DNA of 64,000 nucleotides, from assembly GCF_022682495.2 (NCBI RefSeq), contig NC_071391.1:17831680-17895679 (forward strand), read 5' to 3'. Each line of letters begins with the position of its first letter. Position 1 is the first letter of the stretch. This DNA is from Desmodus rotundus. Lineage: Eukaryota; Chordata; Mammalia; Chiroptera; Phyllostomidae. Both the position numbers and the translations under genes were made by a program. The notes beneath the pieces were generated by a model, which was given only the letters and a program-made list of their open reading frames with translations, searched no databases and was not told the DNA's origin. Positions 45,881 through 58,460 of the stretch are shown in pieces.

Positions 45881-48800
45881 GATCATGGCTTCTTCACATT
45901 TCAAAAATAGAAAGTTACTACTTATCATTTCCACATCTAAATTTTCCCATTCTCAAAATAGTCTGTATAGAGATAAGTAGTGCAATCACTCAGGGGCTAT
46001 CTGTACTTCTAAAAGAAAGTCATCCTATTCATGAGCTTTCTCCTAAAAGGCAAAAATTCCCCTTCTATGTTTGTTTTGCACTTCTCAAATGCGATTTTTT
46101 ATAATCCTGAAAGTCATCGCATTCTAAATCATGGTTCCACGTTAAAGCACAGTCTTGGGTAAGGCACTTGGAAATGAAGAGATGGGACCTGCTCAGGAGT
46201 TCCATCCTCAGTATTACTCACTTTGGTATCTTCACCAGTAGAGAAGGAAGGACTCAGTACAACTCACTCCTCAGCCTCAAGGTGTAACAGATGGTTAGCT
46301 AAGTAACTATGGACAGGAATGTTCAAAAGGAGATAGGCACAACATACGTGCATCTACTACAAGGTCAAGTTATAGGTTATCCCAAGACATCCAGAATTTC
46401 ATTAGAGAAGCCCAGCTTGAAATCGTGTCATGTCTGATGTCACTAATGTAAGGTGATGTCTTTGGGTGCAGGAGTGGTGAAAAGACAGATGAGTGCTTTA
46501 TCTAATTATAACTCAAAGATCAATGTGGGCTTGGACACGTTCCGCTGAAAGGTAGAGGGAAAAAATTCACAAGTTTTTGAGTAAACTCTAACTTCTGGAA
46601 TCAACTATGTGATGTAAAAACACTACATCTTATTTTTATTTGTACATTTTATTTATTTACATGTGTTATACATTGGTAGACATATTTGTGTATATAAATA
46701 TCTATTCATGCATTTTATTTACTCAACACATTCATTGAATACCTAGTATATGCCAGACACTGAAACAAAAACGACATAATGATAAAGGAGAACTCATTTT
46801 CTATAAGGCAATTAGGAGGAGAAAGTGGGTATTTACAGCAATATATTTCTATTAGACTACGATTTTAAAGGCCTATATACATACTTATATTTTTAGTACC
46901 CGTGGCTCCTTAAGAGAGGTTCAGCTACCCACTGAGTGCTTAATAAACATACATTAAATAAATGAAATCGGTCACTACTTGTCACAGCAGAAATCATAAA
47001 CTCGGGTCAATAGAATTATCCTACTTCTCTGCCTTATCACATATCTTCAAACAATCAAGTAGTAAAAGGAAGCTGACATATTGGACTTTCACAGCAGGAT
47101 GAGAAAGAGCAAATGATACAAAAAGCACATGTTGTGAAGGATAAAGCAAGTCCCACGTACTGTGAGTTTTCCATTGTTTCTGGGAGAAATGGTAGCTTTG
47201 ATCTTTGAACAACACATATTCTGGGCTACTTAATACGTTTCAGGTACTATCTAGAAACTACAGACACAGGAAAAAACATTCTTCCCTCAAGGATTAAACT
47301 CGTATGTAAACGAAAACAGACCAGCATTGTAAAGGTGAATGTATAACATATTTTGCAGGGATTATATAAGAGGCCTGACAAATCCAGGGAGTTTGTGAGT
47401 ATGTGTGTGTGGGTGGAGAGAAGGGACAGTGCAGGGGGTGAAGTAAAGATTCCCAGAAGTGGTAATATCTAGAGTGAGTTTTGAAAAGTGAGTAGGAGTT
47501 CATAGAAGCGGGAAGGGCATTCCAGGTAGAGAGAGACATATAAAAATATGGAGATCACGAAAACACTGAAGAGAATGAACTTTAAAAGAGCAAAACTCAA
47601 GCAGGAAGGCCTATTAGAAGTTTCTACCTGATAAAGGCAGAAAATTGCAAGGACCTGGGCCAACCCAGTGCAATAGGATGGGATCAATGCAATTGGATTG
47701 GGCAGAAATCAGCAAGGAGAGAGAGACAGGACCTGGTGACTGCAAACATGGTGCAACAGCACAGCCGAGGAGGAGAGGATCATTCCTGGCGGTTTCCTCG
47801 GTTACGCTGTGTAACTGGCTGGGCTAGGAATGTAACCCAGGTCTGTCTGAGCCCCAGATTTTCGATGTTGTCTTCTATTATAGCATACTCTTTTTTTAGT
47901 AAAGGAAGAACATTTACAGGCCATAAGATCATTCAAAATTATATCATACTTCCTTATATACTTTTTTTTAACAATAAAAGAGAAATCTTCATAACACCAC
48001 TAGGCAGCCCTAAGAGAATTCACACCAGAGAGGGCTGACCACTGGACATAAGTCAGCCGGGGAAGCTGAGTGAGTCTAGGTGAGCACATGGGCGAGCAGG
48101 TGGAAAGATGGAGGTACATGGAAACTCAAGTTAAAGATTCAAAACACGGAAAGATGGAAAGACCAGGAAACAAAAAGTCCAAAACAAATTCAAAATATAA
48201 AAGTCCAAGCCATAACCCAGAGGAATCCATTTAGGATTCAGTTGTTTAGAAATCCAACAGGCAAGGCAACAGCGAGGAGAGCCAGCAGCAGAAAGACATT
48301 TAGTTACCAGGAGCTGGAGGGTCACGGGTAACAAGTTCAACTCTGGACAAATAAAATGCTAGATAAGCTCCCAAGCACTGTTATATAAGAAAGAACCCAT
48401 TTTTGGAGAATAAGCATAGCATAGTCTAAGCAAAGCTGGTAGCAAGGTTGATTCGCTGCTAATTTATAAATAAATTGCTGACAGAAGACTTGTACTTTCC
48501 CCATGAGAAGGGGTGGTCTCGTGATCTGAGCAAGGGTCACGTGCCCGGAGAGGTTTAATTGATTCTGCTGTACAAGTTACAGATTTACAGGACAAGGTGC
48601 CAGGAAGGTCATTGCAGATTTTTTCCTCTTTATTTCTTGCCCTGTGATTTTAAATGACTTGAGCCAGAAGAGTTGGAATTACAGCTGCCAAGGGCTTGCA
48701 CTCATGCAAATTGTTTGTCCTCTTCTGGTTAATATCACTTCTCACCTCTATGATATTTTTACATCTCCCTGGCAGTCCTGCGCGGCTAAAATTCTGCGTA

Positions 48801-49654
48801 GCCTTTAAAATCAGAGAGGCTTTATAGAAGCCAATTTAACATTGACTTGTTATGGGACTACGGATAGGTTCTTAAAATATTGATATTTACTTTATTCACC
48901 CATCATGTGGGTATTGATAATAATATGCACACCTAACACTGTTGTGAGTTTCAGATTATATATTTTATAGGAATTTTTTAGAAAAATACCAAACACTTAT
49001 AAAAATGGTTGGTACGTACATTGGCAAATACGTAGTATTAAAATATATAGATGTTCCATAAATTAATATACATTTTTTTCTTATAATAAATTCCTGCACT
49101 TAGGGGCTTAATACAAGTTTGAAAATCTATAAAGTAAACAAAAAATCTGTACCATTTAAACTTTATGAACAGAAAGTTAAGTGGGTCACCTAGATATTTT
49201 GTTGCTATAACTTTATGAGTTTTATTGCTAGTTTTTCCTTCAGAATGAAAATCAATTTTTCTCAATTGAGCAGGTAGGTTTAATAATGTTTCACTAGTTG
49301 ACCTTCACTCCAACATTTTCTATAAGGTAACAGATTGCATTTTGCATGCATTTTGCAATTTCTTTGCTCCCTAACTTTCTGGGGGCCAAATTCTAGCTAA
49401 CCTTGCTGTTAATGGTGCTTCAAAGATGTCTTCAGCTACCAAAAGGCACTGTAATTAATGCCTGGTAAGGTTTTCAACCTGCTGGAATTTGATCTGTAGC
49501 TCCTGGTAAGAGTTTGTGAGCAATATGTCAGTTAATAGTACACATTACAAATAGAAATCTATGAATTATAAAAAGAAAATACCTCATATGTGTGGGGTAT
49601 CCTAAGTAGACTTAACTCCAAGGTCAATTCTTTATTTTCAGAGATGGTGAGTCA
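45881..49654. other. Non-coding sequence with old repeat remnants
   Basis: 47250-47560 resembles the unnamed ancient repeat ('gagtgagttttgaaaagtgagtaggagtt', 'gggaagggcattccaggtaga'). 48000-48560 has somewhat higher GC with short open frames on both strands and no recognised family. No supported gene in this stretch, although a missing exon of the minus-strand candidate gene could lie here. Confidence 0.4.
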
Positions 49655-49830
49655 TAGTGGTTTAAAGTATAGACCAGAGCTATCGTGCGATGGATTCTGC
49701 CACTCCAGAGATCATGGGGTCTTGAGCTGGACGAGCCACTGTTTTGGCATCCTGATATAGGAAACTAGCAAAGTGCCCACATCATTGGGTTGTTAATTGA
49801 AATACTGTATGATCCAGCACCAGAACAGAG
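49655..49830 (+). repeat. MIR SINE
   Basis: 'tcatagtggtttaaagtata', 'gaccagagct', 'ggggtcttgagctggacgag', 'ccactgttttggcatcctga' and 'gggttgttaattgaaat' follow MIR in plus sense. Confidence 0.65.
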
Positions 49831-49916
49831 AATGCAATCTGGGCATGTTAGTTCTTGTCGCTGTTGCTGAGTATACCAGGAAATGTAGAACTCTTTGTTC
49901 CTGCTGTAGAACTTAC

Positions 49917-49982
49917 CTTCCAATTAGATCTTAATTTGGATCTCTTAGCCAGACTGTAGAGCGCCACAATCCAGTTGGGATG
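49917..49982 (-). CDS. Candidate 66-bp coding exon, unknown gene
   Basis: Both splice sites are close to ideal on the minus strand: acceptor CATTTTTTTCACATTGACAG and donor TTGGAAG|GTAAGT. The 66 bases hold 22 open codons in phase 0 (begins HPNWIVALYSLAKR, ends SNWK); both other frames contain stops. It could be an upstream exon of the gene suggested at 39004-40922, but at least one linking exon is missing because the phases do not join directly. Isolated pseudo-exons with good sites are common in introns. Confidence 0.38.
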
Positions 49983-50050
49983 CTGTCAATGTGAAAAAAA
50001 TGCAAAGTGTAAAACTGGCTAATTGCTTTTTACATGTGGAAATGGGTGTT

Positions 50051-50540
50051 GTATTAGTTTCCTGTGGCCACGGTAACAAATTACCACAAACTTCATGGGT
50101 TAAAACAACAGAAATGTTTTTATCTCAGAATTCTGAGGCCAGAAATCCATTCTCAGTTCCACTGAGCTGATGCAGAACTGTTTATCAGGCTGCACTCTCT
50201 TGGAGACGCTAGGGTAGAGTCTGGTCCTTGCTCCTGTCAGCTTCTTATGGTGGCCAGCATTCTTTGGCTTGTGGCCATATCCCTCTAGTCCCTGTCTCTG
50301 TGGTCACAATGATTTCTCCTCTTCACGAATCACTCTCTGCCTCCCTTATTATAAGAACGTATGTGATTTCACTTAGTGCTCACCTGGTAATCCAGCATGA
50401 TCTCCCATCTCAGAAATGTTTAATGTAATAATAATAATAATAATAACATCAAAGTCTTCTTTGTCTTACAAGGTAACATTCATAGATTTCAGAGATTAGG
50501 ATGTGGATATCATAGAAGGGCCATTAACCAGTTTATAACA
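50051..50540 (-). mobile_element. MLT1-type LTR, antisense
   Basis: 'gtattagtttcctgtggcca', 'aacaaattaccacaaacttc', 'ttctgaggccagaaatccat', 'cattctttggcttgtggcca', 'aaggtaacattcatagattt', 'aggatgtggatatcatag' are the reverse-complement MLT1 blocks in order. An (ATA)n microsatellite interrupts it at about 50427-50447. Plus-strand frame 50228-50428 is a shadow. Confidence 0.8.
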
Positions 50541-51800
50541 GATAGCCATAATTTTATTTCTCATATAACTACAACCAGAATCTGCACAGGAAAATTCTTC
50601 ATAAATGCTAAATTTTTAGAATTAGGTTAAGCTGGGAATAATAGAAACCTTACAATGATAGTGCCTTAAACAGAAAGATTTTATTTTTCTCTCATTACTA
50701 TATGTATAACTGTATGAAATTCGCACCAGAAGGGAGTCAGACATTGTCAGTCTTCCGACTGCATGATCCTTGGTGTGTCAGCTGATGACACAGAATGGTA
50801 GCCGAACGCTCCCTTCAGACATTGTATGTTCCAACTGGCACAAAACACGCGAAGAGGGAATGAAAGAGATTTGGGGGGTGGTCCACTACATAACTCTGCT
50901 TACTCTAACTGGCTTCCCTAATTTGCAAAGGAGGCTTTCAGTGGGGCACAACTTGTAGGTTCTCTCACCTGTGCTCACCACCCCAAGTCAAGTCTCCTTC
51001 CATCACCACTTGTGTCTTCTTTTTCCTCTTCTACTTCTCCCCACCCATACCTTTGTCTGTGTCTGAGATTTTTTTCTTTGCTTAATTCATTTTTTAAAAT
51101 TTTTGTTTAATTTTTTTTGCTTAACGCCTCTTGATTTTTGATGACTAAGAATTCTACAATCAAAGCTGAAAGGGGCTTTCAATGGCATCTGTTTCAACCT
51201 ACTCCTTTTATAAACGAATCCCAGAAAATTAATGGAACAAGCTGGAGAAAATGAAAGTAATGCATGAGTAGAATGGGCTGTTAATTTGTGAGTTGGATAA
51301 ATCAGACTGCTATGGCCTTAGACCCTGAACCAAACTGAATTATTGCTGGAATTTAAAAGGATAGAGATGAAAAAGCATCAGCCCATTTTTTTATACTATG
51401 TGTTCCATGGCAGCATAAACTTGCTGAACTCTCTGGCACATATTAATGAAGTTGACCCCAAGACAGGATAAATTAAGAAACATTTTGTAAGATGTTTGTC
51501 TAAGATGCAAAGAGTTTAAATAAGCTGTGATATATATATTCTGCCTTCTCTCAGTCCAATCCTTACCTATTAGAATAGAGCTTAATAAACTATGGGCCTT
51601 TAAAAATGGATGCCTCTGACACACTGAGCTGGGATTGCACCTGAAGATCTTTCCCCAGAGTTTTTGTGTCTTCTTTTCTTTTTCTAACACCTGGCTTCAT
51701 TTATGAGGTTGGGATGAAATAATACTCTGTTTTAGAAAATTGGATAGACAGGTACAACCATACATATATACTATAGTTTATAATTACAGTATGGGTGGAA
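50541..51800. other. Non-coding sequence, nothing recognised
   Basis: No supported gene. T-rich patch at 51066-51120. The minus-strand frame 51391-51690 lacks splice support. Confidence 0.45.
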
Positions 51801-51808
51801 AGAGCATG

Positions 51809-51839
<31 letters not shown>

Positions 51840-51885
51840 CAAACACACATATATATTTGCAAACACAAGCACACACATACCTTGG
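51800..51885. repeat. (TG)n/(CA)n microsatellite
   Basis: An AT run, then about 14 TG units, then CA-containing units. Confidence 0.9.
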
Positions 51886-52330
51886 CTATTGGTTCCTGTG
51901 ATAGTTACCTTTGTGTTTCACTTGGTTAGGTTACAGGGACCCGTTGTTTGGTCAGAGATACATCTAGATGTTGCTGTGAAGATATTTTTTAGATGAGATT
52001 AATATTTCAGTTCGTTATCTTTGAGTGAAGCAGATTAACATCCATGATGTTGATAGCCCTCATCCAATCAGTTGAAGTCTTTGAGAGAAAATGTTGAGGT
52101 CCCCGCGAAGGAAGGAATTCTGTTTCAGATTGCCTTCCGATGAAACTCAAGACTATAACATCAGCTCCTACAGAATTTGCAGCCTGCTGGCCTGCACTGA
52201 AGATCACAGACTTGCTACCCTACACAATTAATTATGGGAGCCAATTCCTTAAAACAAATCTCTCTCTCTCTCTCTCTCTTTCTCCTTCTCTCTCCCTCTC
52301 TCTCATAGAGTTCCCAAAATATTTAACTAT
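51886..52330 (+). mobile_element. Old LTR-like interspersed repeat ending in (TC)n
   Basis: 'tagatgagattaatatttca', 'gccctcatccaatcagttga', 'cagcctgctggcctgcactg', 'tgggagccaattccttaaaa' then a (TC)n run at 52259-52305 match a known placental repeat structure whose name I cannot assign. Open frames on both strands here are shadows. Confidence 0.5.
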
Positions 52331-52811
52331 GTACTGAGAATAGCACATAAGGCAGCTACAAAATGCAGGAGTGAAGTATCTCCTCCCAATTGTGATGCCC
52401 ATTGAGCCAGGATCGAGGCTGTCAGGGTCCACAGATGTTCCCAGTGGAAATGTGTACTCACATGCTTGCTTACCCAGATTTGCACAGCCTTATCATATCT
52501 AACCTCCAGGGAATTATTTTATGTTCCACCTGAAAACATCATATTATAAAAAAATACAGGGAATATTGCCCAAAGAGATGGTATTTTTGCACTGTTGAAA
52601 TTCTGCCAGTATTATACTACTGTGTGTGTGTGTGTGTATACACACACTTTCTCCTGATACTCTATTCATGTCTATATAAGAGCATGCTTGCAAACATCTA
52701 ATTATCTTACTACTTGAAACAAATTAGACCTCATGCTAAACACATCAGAGTCAGCATCCAGGCCACTGTGCCTTGGTTTCCAGTAGCTTTTTTCTGAAGA
52801 AAGCTAAGTGA
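52331..52811. other. Non-coding sequence with (TG)n
   Basis: (TG)n at about 52621-52640 followed by CA units. Nothing else recognised. Confidence 0.5.
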
Positions 52812-53079
52812 ATTTTTTAATTTTAATTTTTTATTGTCTGTTTTCCCTTACATTTGTCCCAATTTTCCCCCTTTGCCATCCTACACCCAACTCAGCCCCC
52901 CACACCCACAGTTAATTCCCACACTGTTGTCCAAGTCCGTGGGCCATTCATACTTGTTCTTTAATTAGTCCCTTCCCCTTTTCACCATTATCCTCCTGCC
53001 CAACCCCTCTGGCTGCTGTCATTATGTTCCATGTTTCTATAACTCTGGTTCTATTTTGGTTGTTAGTTTATTTGTTCAT

Positions 53080-56000
53080 TAGGTTCCTCTTACAAGTGAG
53101 ATTATATGATATTTGTATTTCACCAACTGACTTATTTCACTTAGCATAATATTCTCCAGTTCCATCCATGCTGTCACAAAAGGTAGGAGTTCCTTTTTTC
53201 TGCTACATAATATTCCATGGTATAAATGTACTACAGTTTTTTGATCCACTCATTTACTGATGGGCACTTAGGCTGTTTCCAACACTTGGCTATTGCTTGT
53301 AGCACTGCTATGAACAAAGGGTGCATAAATTCTTTTGAATTGGTGTTTCAGGAGTCTTAGGGTATATTTCCAGCAGTGCAATTGTTGGGTCAAAAGTCAT
53401 TTCCATTTTTAATTGAGGAAATTCCATACTTTTTTCCACAGTGGCTGTACCAATCTGTATTCCCCCCGAACAGTGCACTAGGATTCCCTTTTTTCTACAT
53501 CCTCTTCAGCTCTTGTTGTTTGTTGATTTATTAATGATGGCCATTCTGACAGGTGTGTGGAGTTATCTTATGATTTTAATTTATGTCTCTCTGATGGCTA
53601 GTGATGTTGAGCATCTTTTCATATGTCTTTGGGGCATCTGCATGTCCTCCTTGAAGTGTCTGTTCAGGTCCTTTACCCATTTTTTATTGGATTGTTTGTC
53701 TTCCCGGTGTTGAGTCATATGAGTTCTTTACATATTTTAGCGATTAAACCCTTGTCTGTTGTATCATTGGCAAATATGTTGTCCCATACATTCGGTTCCT
53801 TTTTTATTTTGATGATGCTGTGCAGAAGCTTTTAAATTTGATGTAGTCCCATTTGTTTATTTTTTCCTTTATTTCCTTTGCCCCAGGAGATATAGCAGCA
53901 AAAAAAAAAAAAAAAATGCTACATGGGAAATCTGAAATTGTACTGCCTATGTTTTCTGCTAGGAATTTTATGATAGCACAACTTATATTTAAGTATTTTA
54001 TCAATTTTTGGGTTTATTCTGGTGTATGCTGTAAGTTGATGGTCTAGTTTCATTTTTTTTTGTATGTTTTGGTCCAGTTCTCAAAACACCATTTATTGAA
54101 GAGACTATTTTTACTCCATTGTATGATTATGTCCCTTTTGTCAAATATTAATTGGCCATAGAGACAGGGGTTTATTTCTGGTCTCTCTATCTGTTCCACT
54201 GATCCATTTTTCTGTTCTTGTGCCCATACCAGGCTGTTTTGATTACAGTGGCCTTCTAGTACAGTTTCATATCAGGTACTGTGACCCCTCCAACTTTATT
54301 TTTCTTTCTCAAGATTGCTGAGGCTACTTGAGGTCTTTTTTTTATTTCCAAATAATTTTTGTATTACTTGTTCTACATCAGTGAAACATGCATTGATATT
54401 TTAATAGGAATTGCATTGAATCTTTAGATTGCTTTGGGTGGTATGGACATTTTAATTATGTTAATTTTCCAATCCATGAATATGGTACATGCTTCCATTT
54501 ATTTATATCTTCCTTAATTTCTTTCTTCAGTGTTCTATAGTTTTCCTAGTATAAGTCTTTTACCTCCTTGGTTAAATTTTTTCTAAGTACTTAGTTATTT
54601 CTGTTGCTATAGTAAATGGGATTTTTCCTAGTTTCTCTTTCTGACAGTTCATTGTTGGTGTATAAAAATGCCATCAGTTTCATAATATTGACTTTGTTTC
54701 CTGCTACTTTTTCAAGTTCGTTTATTGGGTACGTAGATTTTTGTTGTAGACTGTAGGGCTTTCTTTGTGCCCTATCATGCTGTCTGCAGATAATGACAGT
54801 GTTACTTCCCCCTTTCCCACTTGGATGCCTTTTACTTCTTTTTATTGTCCGATCACCGTGCTAAATCTTTCATTACTGTATTAAACAAGAGTGGTGAAAG
54901 CAGACACGCTTGTCTTGTTCCTTACCTTAAGGGAAAAGCTTTCAGTTTTTGCCCGTTGAGTTGAGTATGATGTTGGGTGTAGGTTTCTTGTATATGGCCT
55001 TTATTATGTTGAAGTATGCTCCCTCAGTACCCACTTTGCTGAATGTTTTTGTCATAAATGGATGCTGGATTTTATTAAATGCTTTTTCAACATCTATTGG
55101 TATGATCATCTGGTTTTGGTCCTTCATTTTGCTTATGTACTGTATTACATTTATTGATTTGTGTATATTGTACCATCCTTGCATCTCTGAAATAAGTCCC
55201 ACTTGATCATGTTGTATGATACTTTTAACATATTGCCAGATCCAGATTACTAATATTTTGTTGAGGATTTTAACATCTATGTTCATCAGAGATATTGGTC
55301 TGTAACTTTCTATATTTGTTGTGTCTTTACCTGGTTTTGGAATTAAGATAATACTGGCTTTGTAAAAAGAGTTTGGGAGTCTTCCCTCTTCTTGAATTTT
55401 TTTGTAATTGTTTGAGGAGGATAGGAGGTAGTTCTTTGAACGTTTGGTAAAAATCACCTGTGAAGCCATCCAGTCCAGCACTTTTGTGTGCTGGGAGTTT
55501 TTATCACTACTGCTATTTCACTACTTGTTACTAGTCTATTCAGGCTTTCTGCTTCTTTCTGATTCCATTATGGAAGATTGCATATTTCTAGAAATTTATC
55601 CATTTCATCCAGATTGTCCAATTTCTTGGCATATAGTTGTTCCTAGTAATTTCTTACAATCCTATGTATTCCTATGGTATCAGTAGTTTCTTCTCTTTTG
55701 TTTCTGATTTTATATATTTGGGCCCTCTCTCTTTTTTTCTTGATGAGTCTAGTTAAAGGATTTGTCAATTTTGTTTATCTTTTTAAAGAAACAACTCCTG
55801 GATTTATTTATTCTTTGTATTGTTTGTTTTTTTTTTTTGAGTCTCTATTTCATTTAGTTCTGTTTTAATCTTGATTATTTCCTTCCTTCTACTTGCTCTG
55901 GGCTTTTTTTCCCCTTTAGTTCTTTTAGTTATAGGATTTGGTTGTTTATTTGAAATTTTTCTATCTTGTTTTGGTAGTCCTGCTTTGCTATGAACTACCC

Positions 56001-57110
56001 TTTCAGAACTGCCTTAGCTGTGTCCCATAGGTTTTGGGTTATTGTGTGTTCATTTGCATTTGTTTCCAAATACTTTTTTTTCTTTTTTAATACTTTTTTA
56101 TTGTTATTCAATTACAGTTGTCTGCCTTTTCTCCCCATCCCTCCACCCCACCCCAGCTGAACCCCCCTCCCTCCCCCACTTCCACCCCCCCCCTTGATTT
56201 TGTTCATGTGTCCTTTATAGTAGTTCCTGTAATCCCCTCTCCCCACTGTCCCCTCCCCACTCCCCTCTGGCTATTGTTAGATTGTTCTTAACTTCAATGT
56301 CTCTGGCCAGATACTTTTTCATTTCTTCCTTATCTCATTGTTAATCCACTAATTATTTAATAACATGTTATTCAGTGTCCATGTATTTGAATGTTTTTGA
56401 GTTTTTTCCTTGAGGTTGGTTTCTACCTTCAAGCCATTGTGATCTAAGAAGTTGCTTGGTATGATTTTAAATTTCTTGAATTTGTTGGGGTCTTGTTTTG
56501 TGTCCTACCATGTGGTCTATCTTTGAAAATGATCCATGTGCATTTGAAAAGAATGTATATTTTGTTTATGGGGGTGAAATTCTTTGTAAATGTCAATTAA
56601 GTCCATTTGATCTAGGGTGTAGTTCGATGCCACAATATCCTTCTTGATTTTTTGTTTGTTGTCTATCAATTGTTGACAGTAGGGTGTAAAAAATCCTCAC
56701 AATGATTGTATTGCTGTCAATCTCCTTCTTAAAGCCCTCCCAGATTTTCCCCATATATTTATGCTCTCCTATGTTGGGTGCATACATGTTTACAAGGGTT
56801 ATATCTTCTTGTTGGACAATTCCCTTAAGTATTATGCAGTGACCTTCTTTGTCTCTTGTCATGGCCTTTGTTTTGCAGTCTATTTTGTCTGATATAAGTA
56901 TTGCTACTGCAGCCTTTTTTTTCATGTCCATTTGCTTGGAATATTTTTTCCATCTCTTCACTTTCAGCCTGTGTAGAACTTTTGTTCTGAGGTGGGTCTC
57001 TTGTAGACAGCATATACACAGGTCATGTTTCTCATCCATTGATAGTATACTATATCAATAGTATCCTATGTCTTTTGTTTGGAGCATTTAATCCATTTAC
57101 ATTTTAGGTT
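53080..57110 (-). pseudogene. L1 ORF2 (endonuclease/reverse transcriptase) pseudogene
   Basis: The largest intact pieces are 57039-56593 (endonuclease N-terminal part, with QETHL and IYAPN-like NMYAPN), 55481-54942 (reverse transcriptase, with SYRPISLMN and HDQVG) and 54004-53804 (C-terminal part with KINKWDYIK). Catalytic motifs are damaged: the reverse-transcriptase FADD-type site at 54790-54776 reads SADSM, and the endonuclease GDFN-type site reads RIFY. A poly-A expansion (A17 at about 53901-53917) inserts a phenylalanine run. Another L1 tail splits the gene at 56079-56306. Not functional. Confidence 0.9.
56066..56319 (-). mobile_element. Young L1 3' UTR tail nested in the large L1
   Basis: The body at 56079-56306 is the bat-type L1 3' UTR in antisense. 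It is flanked by CCAAATACTTTTT (56066-56078) and CCAGATACTTTTT (56307-56319), a 13-bp TSD with one mismatch. ORF2 of the host L1 continues on both sides ('ttcatttgcatttgtttcca' and 'catttcttccttatctc'). Confidence 0.88.
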
Positions 57111-57189
57111 ATTATTCATAGGTATTTATTCATTGCCTTTTTTTCCCCTTTGTGCCTGTATTCCTGTCTCTCTCCCTCTCTTTTTCTTC

Positions 57190-58050
57190 ACCTTCTGAAA
57201 GCAGTCCCTTTAGCTTCTCTTGCAATGCTGGTTTGGTGGAGATATACTCTTTTAGCCTTTTCTTTCTTTCTTTCCTTTTTTTTTTTTTTTTTCTGGGCCG
57301 GGATGCTCCTTATTTCACCTTCCATTTTAAATGAGAGCTTTGCTGGGCAGATTAGTCTTGGTTGCAGTCCTTCGCATTTCATTACTTGGAATATTTTGTG
57401 CCATTCCATTCTGGCTTATAGTGTTTCTGTTGAGAAATCGGCTGCTAGCCTTATTGGAGCTCCCTTCTATGTTGCTATCTATTTATCCCTTGCTTCCTGT
57501 AAGATTCTCTCTTTCTCTTTAAATTTTGCCATTTTAATTATGATGTGTCTTGGAGTGGGCCTCTTTGGGTTCATCTTGTTTGGGGTCTTCTATGCTTCCT
57601 GAACTTGTGTAAACTTTTCCCTCACCAACTTAAGGAAGTTTTCTGTCATTATTTTTTCAAACAGGTTTTCTGTCTCTTGCTCCTTTTCTTCTTTTTCTGG
57701 TATCCTCATGATGCAAATATTGTTACCTTCCACATTGTGCTGCAACTCCCTTAAACTAAGTTCATTTTTAATTATTATTATTTTGTTTTGTTGCTGTGAC
57801 TAGGTGTTTTTTTCTACCTTGTCTTGCAACTTGCTGATTCAATCCTCTGTTTCATCCTGACTGCTTTTAATTCCTTTCAGTGTATACTTCATTTCAGATA
57901 TTGTATTCTTCATTTCCTTCTGATTCTTATTCATTGTTTCTATGTTGTTTTTCATGCTGATGTAGTTCCCACTAAGTTCTTTGTAGTTTCTTTAGCATCC
58001 TTATAACCATTACTTTGAACTCTATGTGTGATAGATTGCTTGTCTTAATT
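57190..58050 (-). pseudogene. L1 ORF1 pseudogene
   Basis: The C-terminal part is visible in the frame 57409-57188 (EWHKIFQVMK, then LQPRLICPAKLSFKMEGEI), the conserved RNA-binding C-terminal domain of the L1 ORF1 protein. Upstream the frame is broken, but blocks such as the complement of 'attatgatgtgtcttggagtggg' and 'gaagttttctgtcattatt' mark the middle of ORF1. A T18 run at 57276-57293 (lysine codons in the sense strand) disrupts it. The start codon could not be located. Confidence 0.8.
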
Positions 58051-58460
58051 TTATTTAGCACTTGCTCTGGGGATGCCTCCTTTTCTTTTGACTGGGGGTT
58101 ATTTATTCATCTCCCCATTTTAGGTGACTCATTTTGTTTGTTTTTGTATATTAGATTGATCTGCTTTGATTATCTTCATGGGGTGGCCTTCTATTGTAAG
58201 AAATCTGTGGGACTTAGTAGTGCAGGCTCCTTAAATTCTTGACCTGGATGCGGTAGAGATGACCTTTATATAGTATATGTGGGTTCTGTTGTAATTGGGT
58301 TTTTGTTGTTGTTGGCTCATTTGTTGGTGGGTTCTCCCCTCCATCTGGCTGACTGAGAGTCACAACCCCACCGCTTCTTGTATGCTCTTGTAAAGGAACT
58401 GCCAGAACAAATCAAAATAACCCAACAAACAAAACCGACACCAGCAACAATAACCCTCAA

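Noticed and set aside
48000..48340. Overlapping open frames on both strands at about 48.1 kb
   Set aside because: Lysine/glutamine-rich low-quality translations without splice or promoter context.
54949..55868. Plus-strand hydrophobic frames resembling membrane proteins
   Set aside because: They are antisense shadows of L1 ORF2; apparent membrane segments come from A-rich sense codons.
57150..57602. 150-codon plus-strand open frame, hydrophobic
   Set aside because: It is the complement of the L1 ORF1 region, and its phenylalanine-rich run comes from the T18 tract.
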